From: Sphingomonadaceae bacterium
GTDB taxonomy: Bacteria > Pseudomonadota > Alphaproteobacteria > Sphingomonadales > Sphingomonadaceae
Direction of reading: 5' to 3'
Assembly (NCBI GenBank): GCA_009923795.1
Contig: RFSU01000006.1
Coordinates: 1-27,570 of the forward strand
DNA: 27,570 bases
Shown here: positions 8,562 through 15,176 of the stretch, piece after piece
How the letters are laid out: each line of letters starts with the position of its first letter
Position numbering within the stretch: the first letter of the stretch is position 1
Position numbers and translations under genes: made by a program
The notes under the pieces: model-generated
Database searches by the model: none
Seen by the model: only the letters and a program-made list of their open reading frames with translations
What the model was told of the DNA's origin: nothing

Positions 8562-9870
8562 TCACATCCTTATCGATAAGGGCCCCGGCAAGGCTATTTG
8601 GCCCTGCCGAAACCAGATCCACGATTACCATATCACCGATTTGTGCATTGGTCATGACATGAACCGATTGCAGCCAAGGCGATTTGCCAATTTTCTGACC
8701 CTCAAGTTTGCCGTTGCGTTCCAGCAGAACCTGTGTCCGTTTGCCAAGGCTTGCCTGATTAAAGGCAAGCTGCTGTTCATTGATCACGGCCTGCAGTCGC
8801 TGCAAGCGATCATCCATGACATCGGGGGGAATTTGATCGTCCATGGTCGCGGCCGGCGTGCCGGGGCGGGGGGAATATTTAAAGCTATAGGCCTGCGCAT
8901 AACGCGCCGTGCGGATCAGGGTCAGCGTGTCTTCAAACTCCGCCTCTGTCTCGCCCGGAAAGCCGACGATGAAATCCCCCGATAGCGCAATATCGGGCCG
9001 TACCGCGCGCACCCGATCAAGGATGGCGAGATAGGAGTGCGCGCCATGCTTGCGGTTCATTGCTTTGAGAACCCGGTCGCTGCCCGATTGCACGGGCAGG
9101 TGGAGGAAGGGCATCAGCTTTTCCACCTCGGCATGGGCGCGGATCAGCCCTTCGGTCATGTCATTGGGGTGGCTGGTCATATAGCGGATGCGCGACAGGC
9201 CGGAAATGGCATCGAGTGCACGGATCAGATGATCCAGCCCCTTGCCGCCTTCTTCCCAGGCATTCACATTCTGACCCAGCAGCGTGATTTCTTTGGCGCC
9301 TGCATCAACCAGAGACTTTGCCTCATCGACAATCGCGTCAAAGCTTCGGCTAATCTCTCCGCCACGGGTATAGGGAACAACGCAGTAGGTGCAGAATTTG
9401 TCGCACCCTTCCTGCACGGTCAAAAAGGCGGTTGGCCCGGTTTTCCGCCGCGCAGGCAGTTTTGAGAATTTGTCGAGGCCGGGCAGGTCGAGATCATGGA
9501 CGCGTTCGCCCTGTGCCGCCCGGGCAATCATCTTGGGCAGTTCGTGATAGGCTTGTGGCCCCACCACAATATCCACATCGCGCGACCGGGCGGTCACCTC
9601 TGCGCCTTCGGCTTGCGCCACACAGCCGGCAACCGCGATCATCGGGCGGGTGCCATCGTCGCGGCGCTGACGGCCAATATCGGAATAGACTTTCTCAACC
9701 GCGCGTTCGCGAATGTGGCAGGTGTTCAGCACCACCAGATCGGCGTCCGCTTCGGCTGAGGCCGTCATCCCTTCGGCGCCCAACAGCTCTGCCATGCGCT
9801 CGCCATCATAGACGTTCATCTGGCAGCCAAAGGATTTGACGTGGAAGGTTTTGGGGCTGGGCTGTGTCAT
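8536..9870 (-). CDS. miaB: tRNA-2-methylthio-N6-dimethylallyladenosine synthase
   Basis: 444 aa. Radical-SAM enzyme that adds the 2-methylthio group to i6A37 of tRNAs. The N-terminal MTTase domain carries the auxiliary-cluster cysteines Cys16 (KSFGCQMNVYD), Cys51 (NTCHIRE) and Cys83 (VAGCVAQ). The radical-SAM cluster is Cys156, Cys160 and Cys163 in QEGCDKFCTYCVVPYTRGGE. A TRAM domain closes the protein (SLGKRTQVLLERNGKLEGQ). The ATG at 9870 is chosen because it begins MTQPSPKTFHVKSFG and falls 10 nt after the plsC stop; in-frame upstream codons would overlap plsC. Its 3' end overlaps phoH by 26 nt. Confidence 0.97.
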   Translation of the reverse strand: MTQPSPKTFHVKSFGCQMNVYDGERMAELLGAEGMTASAEADADLVVLNTCHIRERAVEKVYSDIGRQRRDDGTRPMIAVAGCVAQAEGAEVTARSRDVDIVVGPQAYHELPKMIARAAQGERVHDLDLPGLDKFSKLPARRKTGPTAFLTVQEGCDKFCTYCVVPYTRGGEISRSFDAIVDEAKSLVDAGAKEITLLGQNVNAWEEGGKGLDHLIRALDAISGLSRIRYMTSHPNDMTEGLIRAHAEVEKLMPFLHLPVQSGSDRVLKAMNRKHGAHSYLAILDRVRAVRPDIALSGDFIVGFPGETEAEFEDTLTLIRTARYAQAYSFKYSPRPGTPAATMDDQIPPDVMDDRLQRLQAVINEQQLAFNQASLGKRTQVLLERNGKLEGQKIGKSPWLQSVHVMTNAQIGDMVIVDLVSAGPNSLAGALIDKDVNVAQTPAR

Positions 9871-9880
9871 GCTCGCGGCC

Positions 9881-10582
9881 CTAGCTGAGGCCAAGGGCGG
9901 CGGCAATCTCCGCCCGACTATGCGCTGCAATTGCCTTGCGATCGGCAAAATCGGCATGGCTCAAGGGTGCAAGAAAATGGACCCGCACGGGAAAGCGGCC
10001 GGCGCGGCTGAGGACCCTTAGCGCATTGGCCCCAAAGCTCTCATCCCCGACCCAAGCAATGTCGCCGACAATTGGGCCATAATCCAGCGCCACGGGCTGA
10101 ATTTGAATGTCGTCGGGCGCTGGGGTGACCGCTGCAATCAGGGAGGAACGGAAGGGCAAGAGCGTGCTGCCATCAGCCGTCGTTCCTTCCGGGAACAGCG
10201 TGACGGGCTGACCAGATGTCAGCGCGGTCTGCAGGGCATTGGCTTGATGATGCGCGGCGTGCCGGGCTTCGCGCTCAACATAAACCGTGTTGTTGCTGGT
10301 CGTCAGCCAGCCGATGAGCGGCCAGGGCTTCATATCGGCCTTGGCCACAAAGGCGCATTTGGTTTGTCCGGCCAAGGCGAGGATATCAAGCCAGCTGATA
10401 TGATTGGCGATATAGAGCGCCTTGCGGCGGACGGGCGCGCCTATGATCGTTACATCTGCCCCGGCCACCCATCCGGCGCAGCGCAGGAACAGCCCCGCAA
10501 TGGGCGACTGGCGGTCAAAGAGCCGCCAGACAAGATGCGGGAGGATGCACGTGCCGCCACAATCGTGGCGATGCGCGCCCAA
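9881..10582 (-). CDS. plsC: 1-acyl-sn-glycerol-3-phosphate acyltransferase (5' end possibly frameshifted)
   Basis: 233 aa from the only in-frame start, a TTG at 10582. It acylates lysophosphatidic acid to phosphatidic acid at the inner membrane. The HX4D motif is NHISWLD (His61, Asp66), followed by WPLIGWLTTSNNTVYVERE and LFPEGTTADGS. The N-terminus is odd: no Shine-Dalgarno precedes the TTG, and its first residues (GAHRHDCGGTCIL) are hydrophilic and Cys-rich. In the neighbouring frame an ATG at 10629, inside the end of fur, has GGAG four bases upstream and encodes AWARIATIVAARA, a hydrophobic N-terminus of the kind expected. A one-base loss near 10540-10565 would join the two. It is either a sequencing or assembly error, a real mutation, or recoding. 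Confidence 0.85.
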   Translation of the reverse strand: MGAHRHDCGGTCILPHLVWRLFDRQSPIAGLFLRCAGWVAGADVTIIGAPVRRKALYIANHISWLDILALAGQTKCAFVAKADMKPWPLIGWLTTSNNTVYVEREARHAAHHQANALQTALTSGQPVTLFPEGTTADGSTLLPFRSSLIAAVTPAPDDIQIQPVALDYGPIVGDIAWVGDESFGANALRVLSRAGRFPVRVHFLAPLSHADFADRKAIAAHSRAEIAAALGLS

Positions 10583-10600
10583 GCCCGCGGGTGAACCGAA

Positions 10601-11023
10601 TTAGCTCTTGCGATCGAGTGCGACGCCATAGAGCTCCATACGATGGTCGACGAGCCGAAAGCCAAGCCGTTCCGCAATGACTTTTTGCAGTGCCTCAAGT
10701 TCAGGATCGACAAATTCAATGACGCGGCCTGTTTCCACATCGATCAGATGATCATGATGGGCCTCTGCCGCCGCTTCATAGCGGGACCGGCCATCGCCAA
10801 AATCATGTCGCTCCAAAATGCCCGCCTCTTCAAACAGGCGGACGGTGCGATAGACAGTCGCAATGGAAATGCCCGGATCAATAGCAGAGGCACGTGCATG
10901 CACGGCCTCTACATCCGGGTGGTCTGCGGCTTCTGACAGGACCTTGGCAATCACCCGCCGCTGGTCAGTAATGCGAAGGCCCTTTTCATGGCACAGGGCC
11001 TCAATATCAATATAACGGTTCAT
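10601..11023 (-). CDS. fur: Fur-family metal-responsive transcriptional regulator
   Basis: 140 aa. DNA-binding winged helix (GLRITDQRRVIAKVLSEA to ISIATVYRTVRLFEEAGIL, residues ~15-70) plus dimerisation domain with metal ligands in ERHDFGDGRSRYE and AHHDHLID. There is no C-terminal CxxC zinc site, which is common in alphaproteobacterial Fur/Mur proteins. In this class the effector may be iron or manganese, so Fur versus Mur cannot be settled from sequence alone. The ATG at 11023 has AGG six to seven bases upstream. It is 74 nt downstream of mucR and 18 nt upstream of the annotated plsC start. Confidence 0.93.
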   Translation of the reverse strand: MNRYIDIEALCHEKGLRITDQRRVIAKVLSEAADHPDVEAVHARASAIDPGISIATVYRTVRLFEEAGILERHDFGDGRSRYEAAAEAHHDHLIDVETGRVIEFVDPELEALQKVIAERLGFRLVDHRMELYGVALDRKS

Positions 11024-11097
11024 GCATCACCTGAGAGCCAGAAAGCCAGAACAATTTTTGCCTTCTAGCCCCCAATTCCTCTGGCGCAAAGGGCGGA

Positions 11098-11520
11098 TTA
11101 TCTTTTTCGCCGACCGCCTGCTCCTCGGCCAAGGCCGATCTTCATCGCAAGGGAGCGGCGCTGCTCGGCATAATTGGGTGCGACCATCGGATAATCCTTG
11201 GGAAGGCTCCATTTCGCGCGATACTCATCGGGGGTCATGCCATAATGTGACATTAAATGGCGCTTGAGCATTTTTAGCTTTTTGCCGTCTTCCAAACAGA
11301 TGATGTAATCGGGTTTGATCGACGCTCGGACGGATACGGCGGGTTCTTGCTTTGCTGCAATGGGGTGTTCTGGGGCGCCAAGGCCAGCCAATGCTCCATG
11401 CACAATGGCAATCAAATTCGGCAGATCTGTGATTGAAACAGAATTATTGCTCACATGGGCCGCCACAATATCTGCGGTCAATGTCAGCAGCGTTTCATTC
11501 ATATTCTCAGAATTCTCCAT
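11098..11520 (-). CDS. mucR: MucR/Ros-family zinc-finger transcriptional regulator
   Basis: 140 aa. Alphaproteobacterial regulator with a single prokaryotic zinc finger. The finger is ICLEDGKKLKMLKRHLMSHY with Cys75, Asp78, His88 and His92, the Cys-Asp-His-His variant seen in MucR. The conserved continuation GMTPDEYRAKWSLPKDYPMV follows. The N-terminal ~60 residues form the oligomerisation region. MucR-type proteins bind AT-rich DNA with poor sequence specificity and often repress their own gene, which fits the AT-rich stretch upstream. The ATG at 11520 has AAGGG six bases upstream; an internal ATG at 11502 is an alternative. C-terminal GRGAGGRRKR is basic. Confidence 0.95.
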   Translation of the reverse strand: MENSENMNETLLTLTADIVAAHVSNNSVSITDLPNLIAIVHGALAGLGAPEHPIAAKQEPAVSVRASIKPDYIICLEDGKKLKMLKRHLMSHYGMTPDEYRAKWSLPKDYPMVAPNYAEQRRSLAMKIGLGRGAGGRRKR

Positions 11521-11641
11521 TACGCGCCCTTTGGTTCACAGAACAGAAAGCTGGTCATCATCGTGCCGCCCTGAGCCCCAGCAAGAGCCCATCGCGGCAA
11601 CAACAAAAATGAAACTCCAATAATTTTGTTGGAAAACTATA
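11521..11641 (-). promoter_or_regulatory. AT-rich upstream region of mucR, likely promoter
   Basis: 121 nt between the rimI stop and the mucR start, with no gene. The half near rimI (about 11606-11641) is much more AT-rich than the surroundings and holds an inverted repeat TCCAA (11616-11620) and TTGGA (11629-11633) around an AT-only-plus-one-G loop. This may be an autoregulatory MucR site, a promoter or a weak terminator for rimI. I see no convincing -35/-10 pair. Confidence 0.35.
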
Positions 11642-12112
11642 TTACATACTGATGATAAAGTGTAAATTTATAGCGTCGCGATCAATCGCATCTTGGCCGC
11701 GATAATAGTTTTTGCGGGATCCGACTTTGATAAACCCCATCTGAGTATAAAGATTAAGTGCTTGATTTCCTTCGCGGACTTCAAGGAAGATGGTTTTGAC
11801 GCCATGTTCTGTGGCCCAGCCGATCATGGTGTTGATCAGGCCTTTTCCAATCCCTTGGCCTTGCGCGTCCGGATGCACCGCAATCAAAAGAAGCTCGGCC
11901 TCTTCAAACACATATCGCGCAACGGCAAACCCCATCACGGCGCCGTTTTTGGAGGCAAGGAACAGGCGTGTTCCCGGCAGAGTCAAAAAGGCGGCGCATT
12001 GATCGGCGGTCCAAGCTTCCCCAAACACGGGATCAAATGCCGCAGCCATGACGGGCATGATGCTGTCTATGGCGCGACCATCGCCCTCATAAATTCTGAG
12101 GGTATCTGTCAC
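11642..12112 (-). CDS. rimI: Ribosomal protein S18 alanine N-acetyltransferase (GNAT)
   Basis: 156 aa GNAT-fold enzyme; the acetyl-CoA motif A is HPDAQGQGIGKGLI, preceded by ELLLIAV and followed by FLEVREGNQALNLYTQMGF, the characteristic RimI segment. RimI acetylates the N-terminal alanine of ribosomal protein S18. The start is a GTG that overlaps the tsaB stop in GTGA (12109-12112), so translation is coupled and no separate Shine-Dalgarno is visible. The tsaB-rimI pair is a common bacterial arrangement. A different GNAT substrate cannot be excluded. Confidence 0.92.
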   Translation of the reverse strand: MTDTLRIYEGDGRAIDSIMPVMAAAFDPVFGEAWTADQCAAFLTLPGTRLFLASKNGAVMGFAVARYVFEEAELLLIAVHPDAQGQGIGKGLINTMIGWATEHGVKTIFLEVREGNQALNLYTQMGFIKVGSRKNYYRGQDAIDRDAINLHFIISM

Positions 12113-12717
12113 GGGTTCGGCTTGGCATCGGGCGCGCGACCATAAATCGGGCTGGGGGGCAATGACCGCATGGTGCTCGGCAGCAATCGAACGTCCCGCG
12201 CGTCTGGGCCAACCATCACGGCCTGATCACAGGCAATGCGCCCGGCGGCGGACCCGGCGGCAACAGCTTGAAAAGGGACAGTCTCCGGCACGCAGGAGGC
12301 CAGATCGTTCAGCGCCATCAGCGGGCGGGCAGCATAGCTTTGGGTGAAGACTTCCCCATGCCCGCCTTCAATGACGATCATGGCTTTGGTCAAGCTGGGC
12401 TGGTCCTCAAATAATCGGGCCGCGAGCAGGGCATGCGTCGAATAGCCGTGGACTGGAACGCCCCAAGCAAGGCCCAAGGCCCGCGCCGCAGCTAGGCCAA
12501 CGCGCACACCGGTAAAGCTGCCCGGGCCGCAATTGACCAAAATGGCATCTGCGCGGCCACCATCTGGCAATGTCGCAATCATGGGGATGAGCCGCTCGGC
12601 ATGGCCGCGCGCGCCCTCTTCATGCGCATGAGCGACAATCACGTCCCCCCGCAACAGCGCCACCGAACAGGCGGTGGTCGCCGTTTCAATCACCAAATGA
12701 AGCGGCGCTTCAGACAA
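12109..12717 (-). CDS. tsaB: tRNA threonylcarbamoyladenosine biosynthesis protein TsaB
   Basis: About 202 aa. ASKHA-fold partner of TsaD in t6A37 formation on ANN-decoding tRNAs. The N-terminal strand is LHLVIETATTACSVALLRGD, and the family signature VNCGPGSFTGVRVGLAAARALG follows near residues 70-95. The frame is open further upstream to 12786, inside the nitroreductase gene, but homology begins just after a TTG at 12717 (TTG-TCT-GAA), which overlaps the nitroreductase stop by 8 nt. That TTG is the chosen start; no ATG lies closer than 12780. There is no clear Shine-Dalgarno, so coupling to the upstream gene is likely. Confidence 0.92.
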   Translation of the reverse strand: MSEAPLHLVIETATTACSVALLRGDVIVAHAHEEGARGHAERLIPMIATLPDGGRADAILVNCGPGSFTGVRVGLAAARALGLAWGVPVHGYSTHALLAARLFEDQPSLTKAMIVIEGGHGEVFTQSYAARPLMALNDLASCVPETVPFQAVAAGSAAGRIACDQAVMVGPDARDVRLLPSTMRSLPPSPIYGRAPDAKPNP

Positions 12718-13300
12718 TGGTATTGAAGCGGTCAAAGCCGGGTCGGGGGGATCGTTCAAAGATCGTCGCCGGATCGCCATAGCCAAGGGTCGAAATAAAG
12801 TTCGACTTCACCTTGGTTCCGGCGAAAAACGCGTCGTCGACCGCCTCATTTGAAAAGCCGGACATCGGCCCCGTGTCCAGGCCCAGCGCACGGGCAGCCA
12901 TGATGAAATAGGCGCCTTGCAAGGAGGAGTTGCGAAACGCGGTTGCCGAAATCGCCGCGTCATTGCCCACAAACCAGCTGCGCGCATCGGCATGAGGGAA
13001 AAGCTCGGGCAGGGCTTCGTAAAATTCCAAATCCATCCCGATGATGACTGAAACGGGGGCAGACCGAATCTTGTCGCGATTGGCGGGCATGGTGAGGCTG
13101 GCCAGCTTCTCCTTTGCCGCGTCGCTTGCGCACCAGACTAGCCGGGCGGGCAGCGCGTTGGCAGAGGTGGGGCCATATTTCATCAGTTCCCAAATGGCAT
13201 CCATCTGCTCTTGGCTGACAGGCTTATTCAAATAGCCATTATAAGACCGGGCTTCGCGGAAAAGCTGATCGAGAGCGGCTGTGTCGAGCGGCTGTGCCAT
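12710..13300 (-). CDS. RutE/HadB-like nitroreductase family protein (malonic semialdehyde reductase type)
   Basis: 196 aa, full length for the small FMN-dependent nitroreductase subgroup that includes RutE. Recognisable parts are LFREARSYNGYLNKPVSQEQ near the N-terminus, MKYGPTSANALPARLVW for FMN phosphate binding, AARALGLDTGPMSGF, and the C-terminal TLGYGDPATIFERSPR. RutE reduces malonic semialdehyde to 3-hydroxypropionate in pyrimidine degradation, but no other rut gene is present here, so the substrate is open. The ATG at 13300 has GGGGGA seven bases upstream. It sits 25 nt after nfuA and overlaps tsaB by 8 nt. Confidence 0.88.
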   Translation of the reverse strand: MAQPLDTAALDQLFREARSYNGYLNKPVSQEQMDAIWELMKYGPTSANALPARLVWCASDAAKEKLASLTMPANRDKIRSAPVSVIIGMDLEFYEALPELFPHADARSWFVGNDAAISATAFRNSSLQGAYFIMAARALGLDTGPMSGFSNEAVDDAFFAGTKVKSNFISTLGYGDPATIFERSPRPGFDRFNTIV

Positions 13301-13325
13301 GGAAACGTCCCCCTATTGGCGATGA

Positions 13326-13898
13326 TTAGACGGCAAGAACTTCTGTCACTTCCGGCACATAATGTTTGAGCAATTGCTCAATCCCATTTTTGAGGGTGGC
13401 AGAAGAAGAGGGGCAGCCTGCGCACGCCCCTTGCATTTTCAGATAGACACGCCCCTTATCAAAACCGCGATAGACAATGTCTCCGCCATCATTGGCAACG
13501 GCCGGGCGGACGCGCGTTTCGATCAGCTCTTTGATTTGAAGGATGATATCCGCATCGGCCGGATCTTCGGCGATGGCGGCATCTTCTGCGGGCACGGAAA
13601 AGCTGGCGGTTGCAGGCTTGAACAGCGGCATATTGGCCGCAAAATGATCGAGCAGAAGCGACAGGACATCGGGCTTGAGCTGTGGCCAGGATACACCCGG
13701 TGCTGCTGTGACAGAGATAAAGTCTCGGCCGAAGAACACGCCTTCGACATCGCCCAAATTGAACAAAGCCTCTGCCAGAGGAGAGGCCTCTGCCTCTTCA
13801 GGAGAGGCAAAGTCGCGGGTGCCAGAATTCATAACCGGACGGCCGGGCAGGAATTTCAGCGTCGCCGGGTTCGGCGTGGTTTCAGTTTCGATTAGCAT
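13326..13898 (-). CDS. NfuA-type Fe-S cluster carrier (NifU family)
   Basis: 190 aa with two domains. The N-terminal Nfu_N domain starts MLIETETTPNPATLKFLPG and includes FFGRDFISVT. The C-terminal NifU domain (IKELIETRVRPAVANDGGD) carries the cluster-binding CxxC in MQGACAGCPSSSATLKNGIE. It carries and delivers 4Fe-4S clusters to client enzymes. The frame is open to 13979 but that would overlap the ketosynthase, and the ATG at 13898 gives the standard family start; its Shine-Dalgarno is weak. It is 31 nt downstream of the ketosynthase stop. MiaB, a double-cluster enzyme downstream on the same strand, is a known type of NfuA client. Confidence 0.95.
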   Translation of the reverse strand: MLIETETTPNPATLKFLPGRPVMNSGTRDFASPEEAEASPLAEALFNLGDVEGVFFGRDFISVTAAPGVSWPQLKPDVLSLLLDHFAANMPLFKPATASFSVPAEDAAIAEDPADADIILQIKELIETRVRPAVANDGGDIVYRGFDKGRVYLKMQGACAGCPSSSATLKNGIEQLLKHYVPEVTEVLAV

Positions 13899-13929
13899 AG
13901 CCTGTATGTGGGCATGAAGCGCCCTGCGA

Positions 13930-15060
13930 TCAAGCGGATTTCCGCACAAAGACTGTGCCTGCCGAATAACCCGCCCCAAAAGAGCAGATCAGGCCCGTTT
14001 CACCCGCCTTAAAGTCATCGCTATGTTTGTGAAAGGCGATGATCGATCCGGCGGACGAGGTGTTCGCATAGGTATCGAGCACGGTCGGGCTTTCGTCCGC
14101 CTCTGGCTCATGACCCAGCACCTTGGTCGCGATCAGGCGGTTCATGCCCGTATTGGCCTGATGCAGCCACATGCGGCGCAATTCTTCAGATGTCAGCCCA
14201 AGCTGCTCAAGCTGATCATTGATCATCTCGGCAACCATCGGCACCACTTCCTTGAAAACCTTGCGCCCTTCTTGAACGAACAATTTGTCGCGCGCATCCC
14301 GGGTTTCGGGCGATGTGCGGTTCAGAAAGCCGAAATTATTGCGGATATTATTGGAAAATTGGGTTTTCAGCTTGGTTCCCAAAATATCCCAATGGCCAGC
14401 AGGTGCGATCGATTTTTCTTCAACCAATATGGCCGTTGCCACATCGCCAAAGATGAAATGGCTGTCGCGGTCGCGCCAGTTGAGATGGCCCGAACAAATT
14501 TCCGGGTTCACGACCAGCACGGATCGCGCATGACCTGCGCGGATGAAATCGGCGGCGGTTTGAATGCCAAATGTCGCGGAGGAACAGGCGACATTCATGT
14601 CAAAGCCAAAGCCCTCAATGCCCAGCGCATCCTGAATTTCGATTGCAATGGCGGGATAAGCGCGCTGCAAATTGGAACAGGCGCACAAAACCGCATCGAC
14701 ATCCTTTGCGTCGCGGCCGGCGCGGGCCAGCGCATCGCGGGCCGCGGCCACGCCAATCTCAGCCAAGATGGATAGCTCTTCATTCGGCCGTTCGGGGAGG
14801 CGCGGGCACATAGTCTGCGTGTCGAGGATCGGCGCTTTAGAGACAACATGGCGCGCCTTGATGCCGCTTGCCTTTTCGATGAACTCCACCGAACTGGGCT
14901 GAAGCGGCTCTAACGTGCCAGCGGCAATGTCTTGTGCATGGGCGGCGTTATGCTGTTCCACATAGCTGTTGAAGCTTGCGACCAGCTCTTCATTCGTAAT
15001 GCTGTCGGGCGGTGTGAAAAGCCCGGTCGCTGAAATGACCGGTATATGCGCATTGACCAT
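13930..15060 (-). CDS. Beta-ketoacyl-ACP synthase III family protein
   Basis: 376 aa, about 50 residues longer than a typical FabH. The thiolase-fold triad is complete: Cys159 in NVACSSATF, His300 in WLHQANTGMN and Asn333 in DTYANTSSAG. FSFGAGYSAG-like glycine loop at the end (CSFGAGYSAGTVF) is also typical. It should condense an acyl-CoA with malonyl-ACP, either to start fatty-acid synthesis or for a specialised product; the extra N-terminal insert (residues ~25-75) argues for the long KAS III subgroup rather than housekeeping FabH. The ATG at 15060 has AGGGGG six bases upstream. It is first in the minus-strand string and divergent from rsh, across 116 nt. Confidence 0.9.
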   Translation of the reverse strand: MVNAHIPVISATGLFTPPDSITNEELVASFNSYVEQHNAAHAQDIAAGTLEPLQPSSVEFIEKASGIKARHVVSKAPILDTQTMCPRLPERPNEELSILAEIGVAAARDALARAGRDAKDVDAVLCACSNLQRAYPAIAIEIQDALGIEGFGFDMNVACSSATFGIQTAADFIRAGHARSVLVVNPEICSGHLNWRDRDSHFIFGDVATAILVEEKSIAPAGHWDILGTKLKTQFSNNIRNNFGFLNRTSPETRDARDKLFVQEGRKVFKEVVPMVAEMINDQLEQLGLTSEELRRMWLHQANTGMNRLIATKVLGHEPEADESPTVLDTYANTSSAGSIIAFHKHSDDFKAGETGLICSFGAGYSAGTVFVRKSA

Positions 15061-15176
15061 CTGGATCCCCCTTGCGACCTTTTTGAGCGCCCTAGCCGCC
15101 CCTCTTGCGCTGCGCAATGGCGGGACACCCCGGTTTCCCCTTGCACTCTAGCCCCTTGGTCCGCCACATAAAGCCT

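Noticed and set aside
12718..12786. Longer tsaB start at 12786 or 12780
   Set aside because: It would add about 22 residues (IRRRSLNDPPDPALTAS) inside the nitroreductase gene, without homology to the TsaB N-terminus.
12710..13300. A pyrimidine-degradation (rut) operon suggested by the RutE-like gene
   Set aside because: No other rut gene is nearby; family membership alone does not support the pathway.
15061..15176. TTGCAC (15141-15146) as the -35 of rsh
   Set aside because: The only matching -10 would fall within a few bases of the ATG and has poor consensus.
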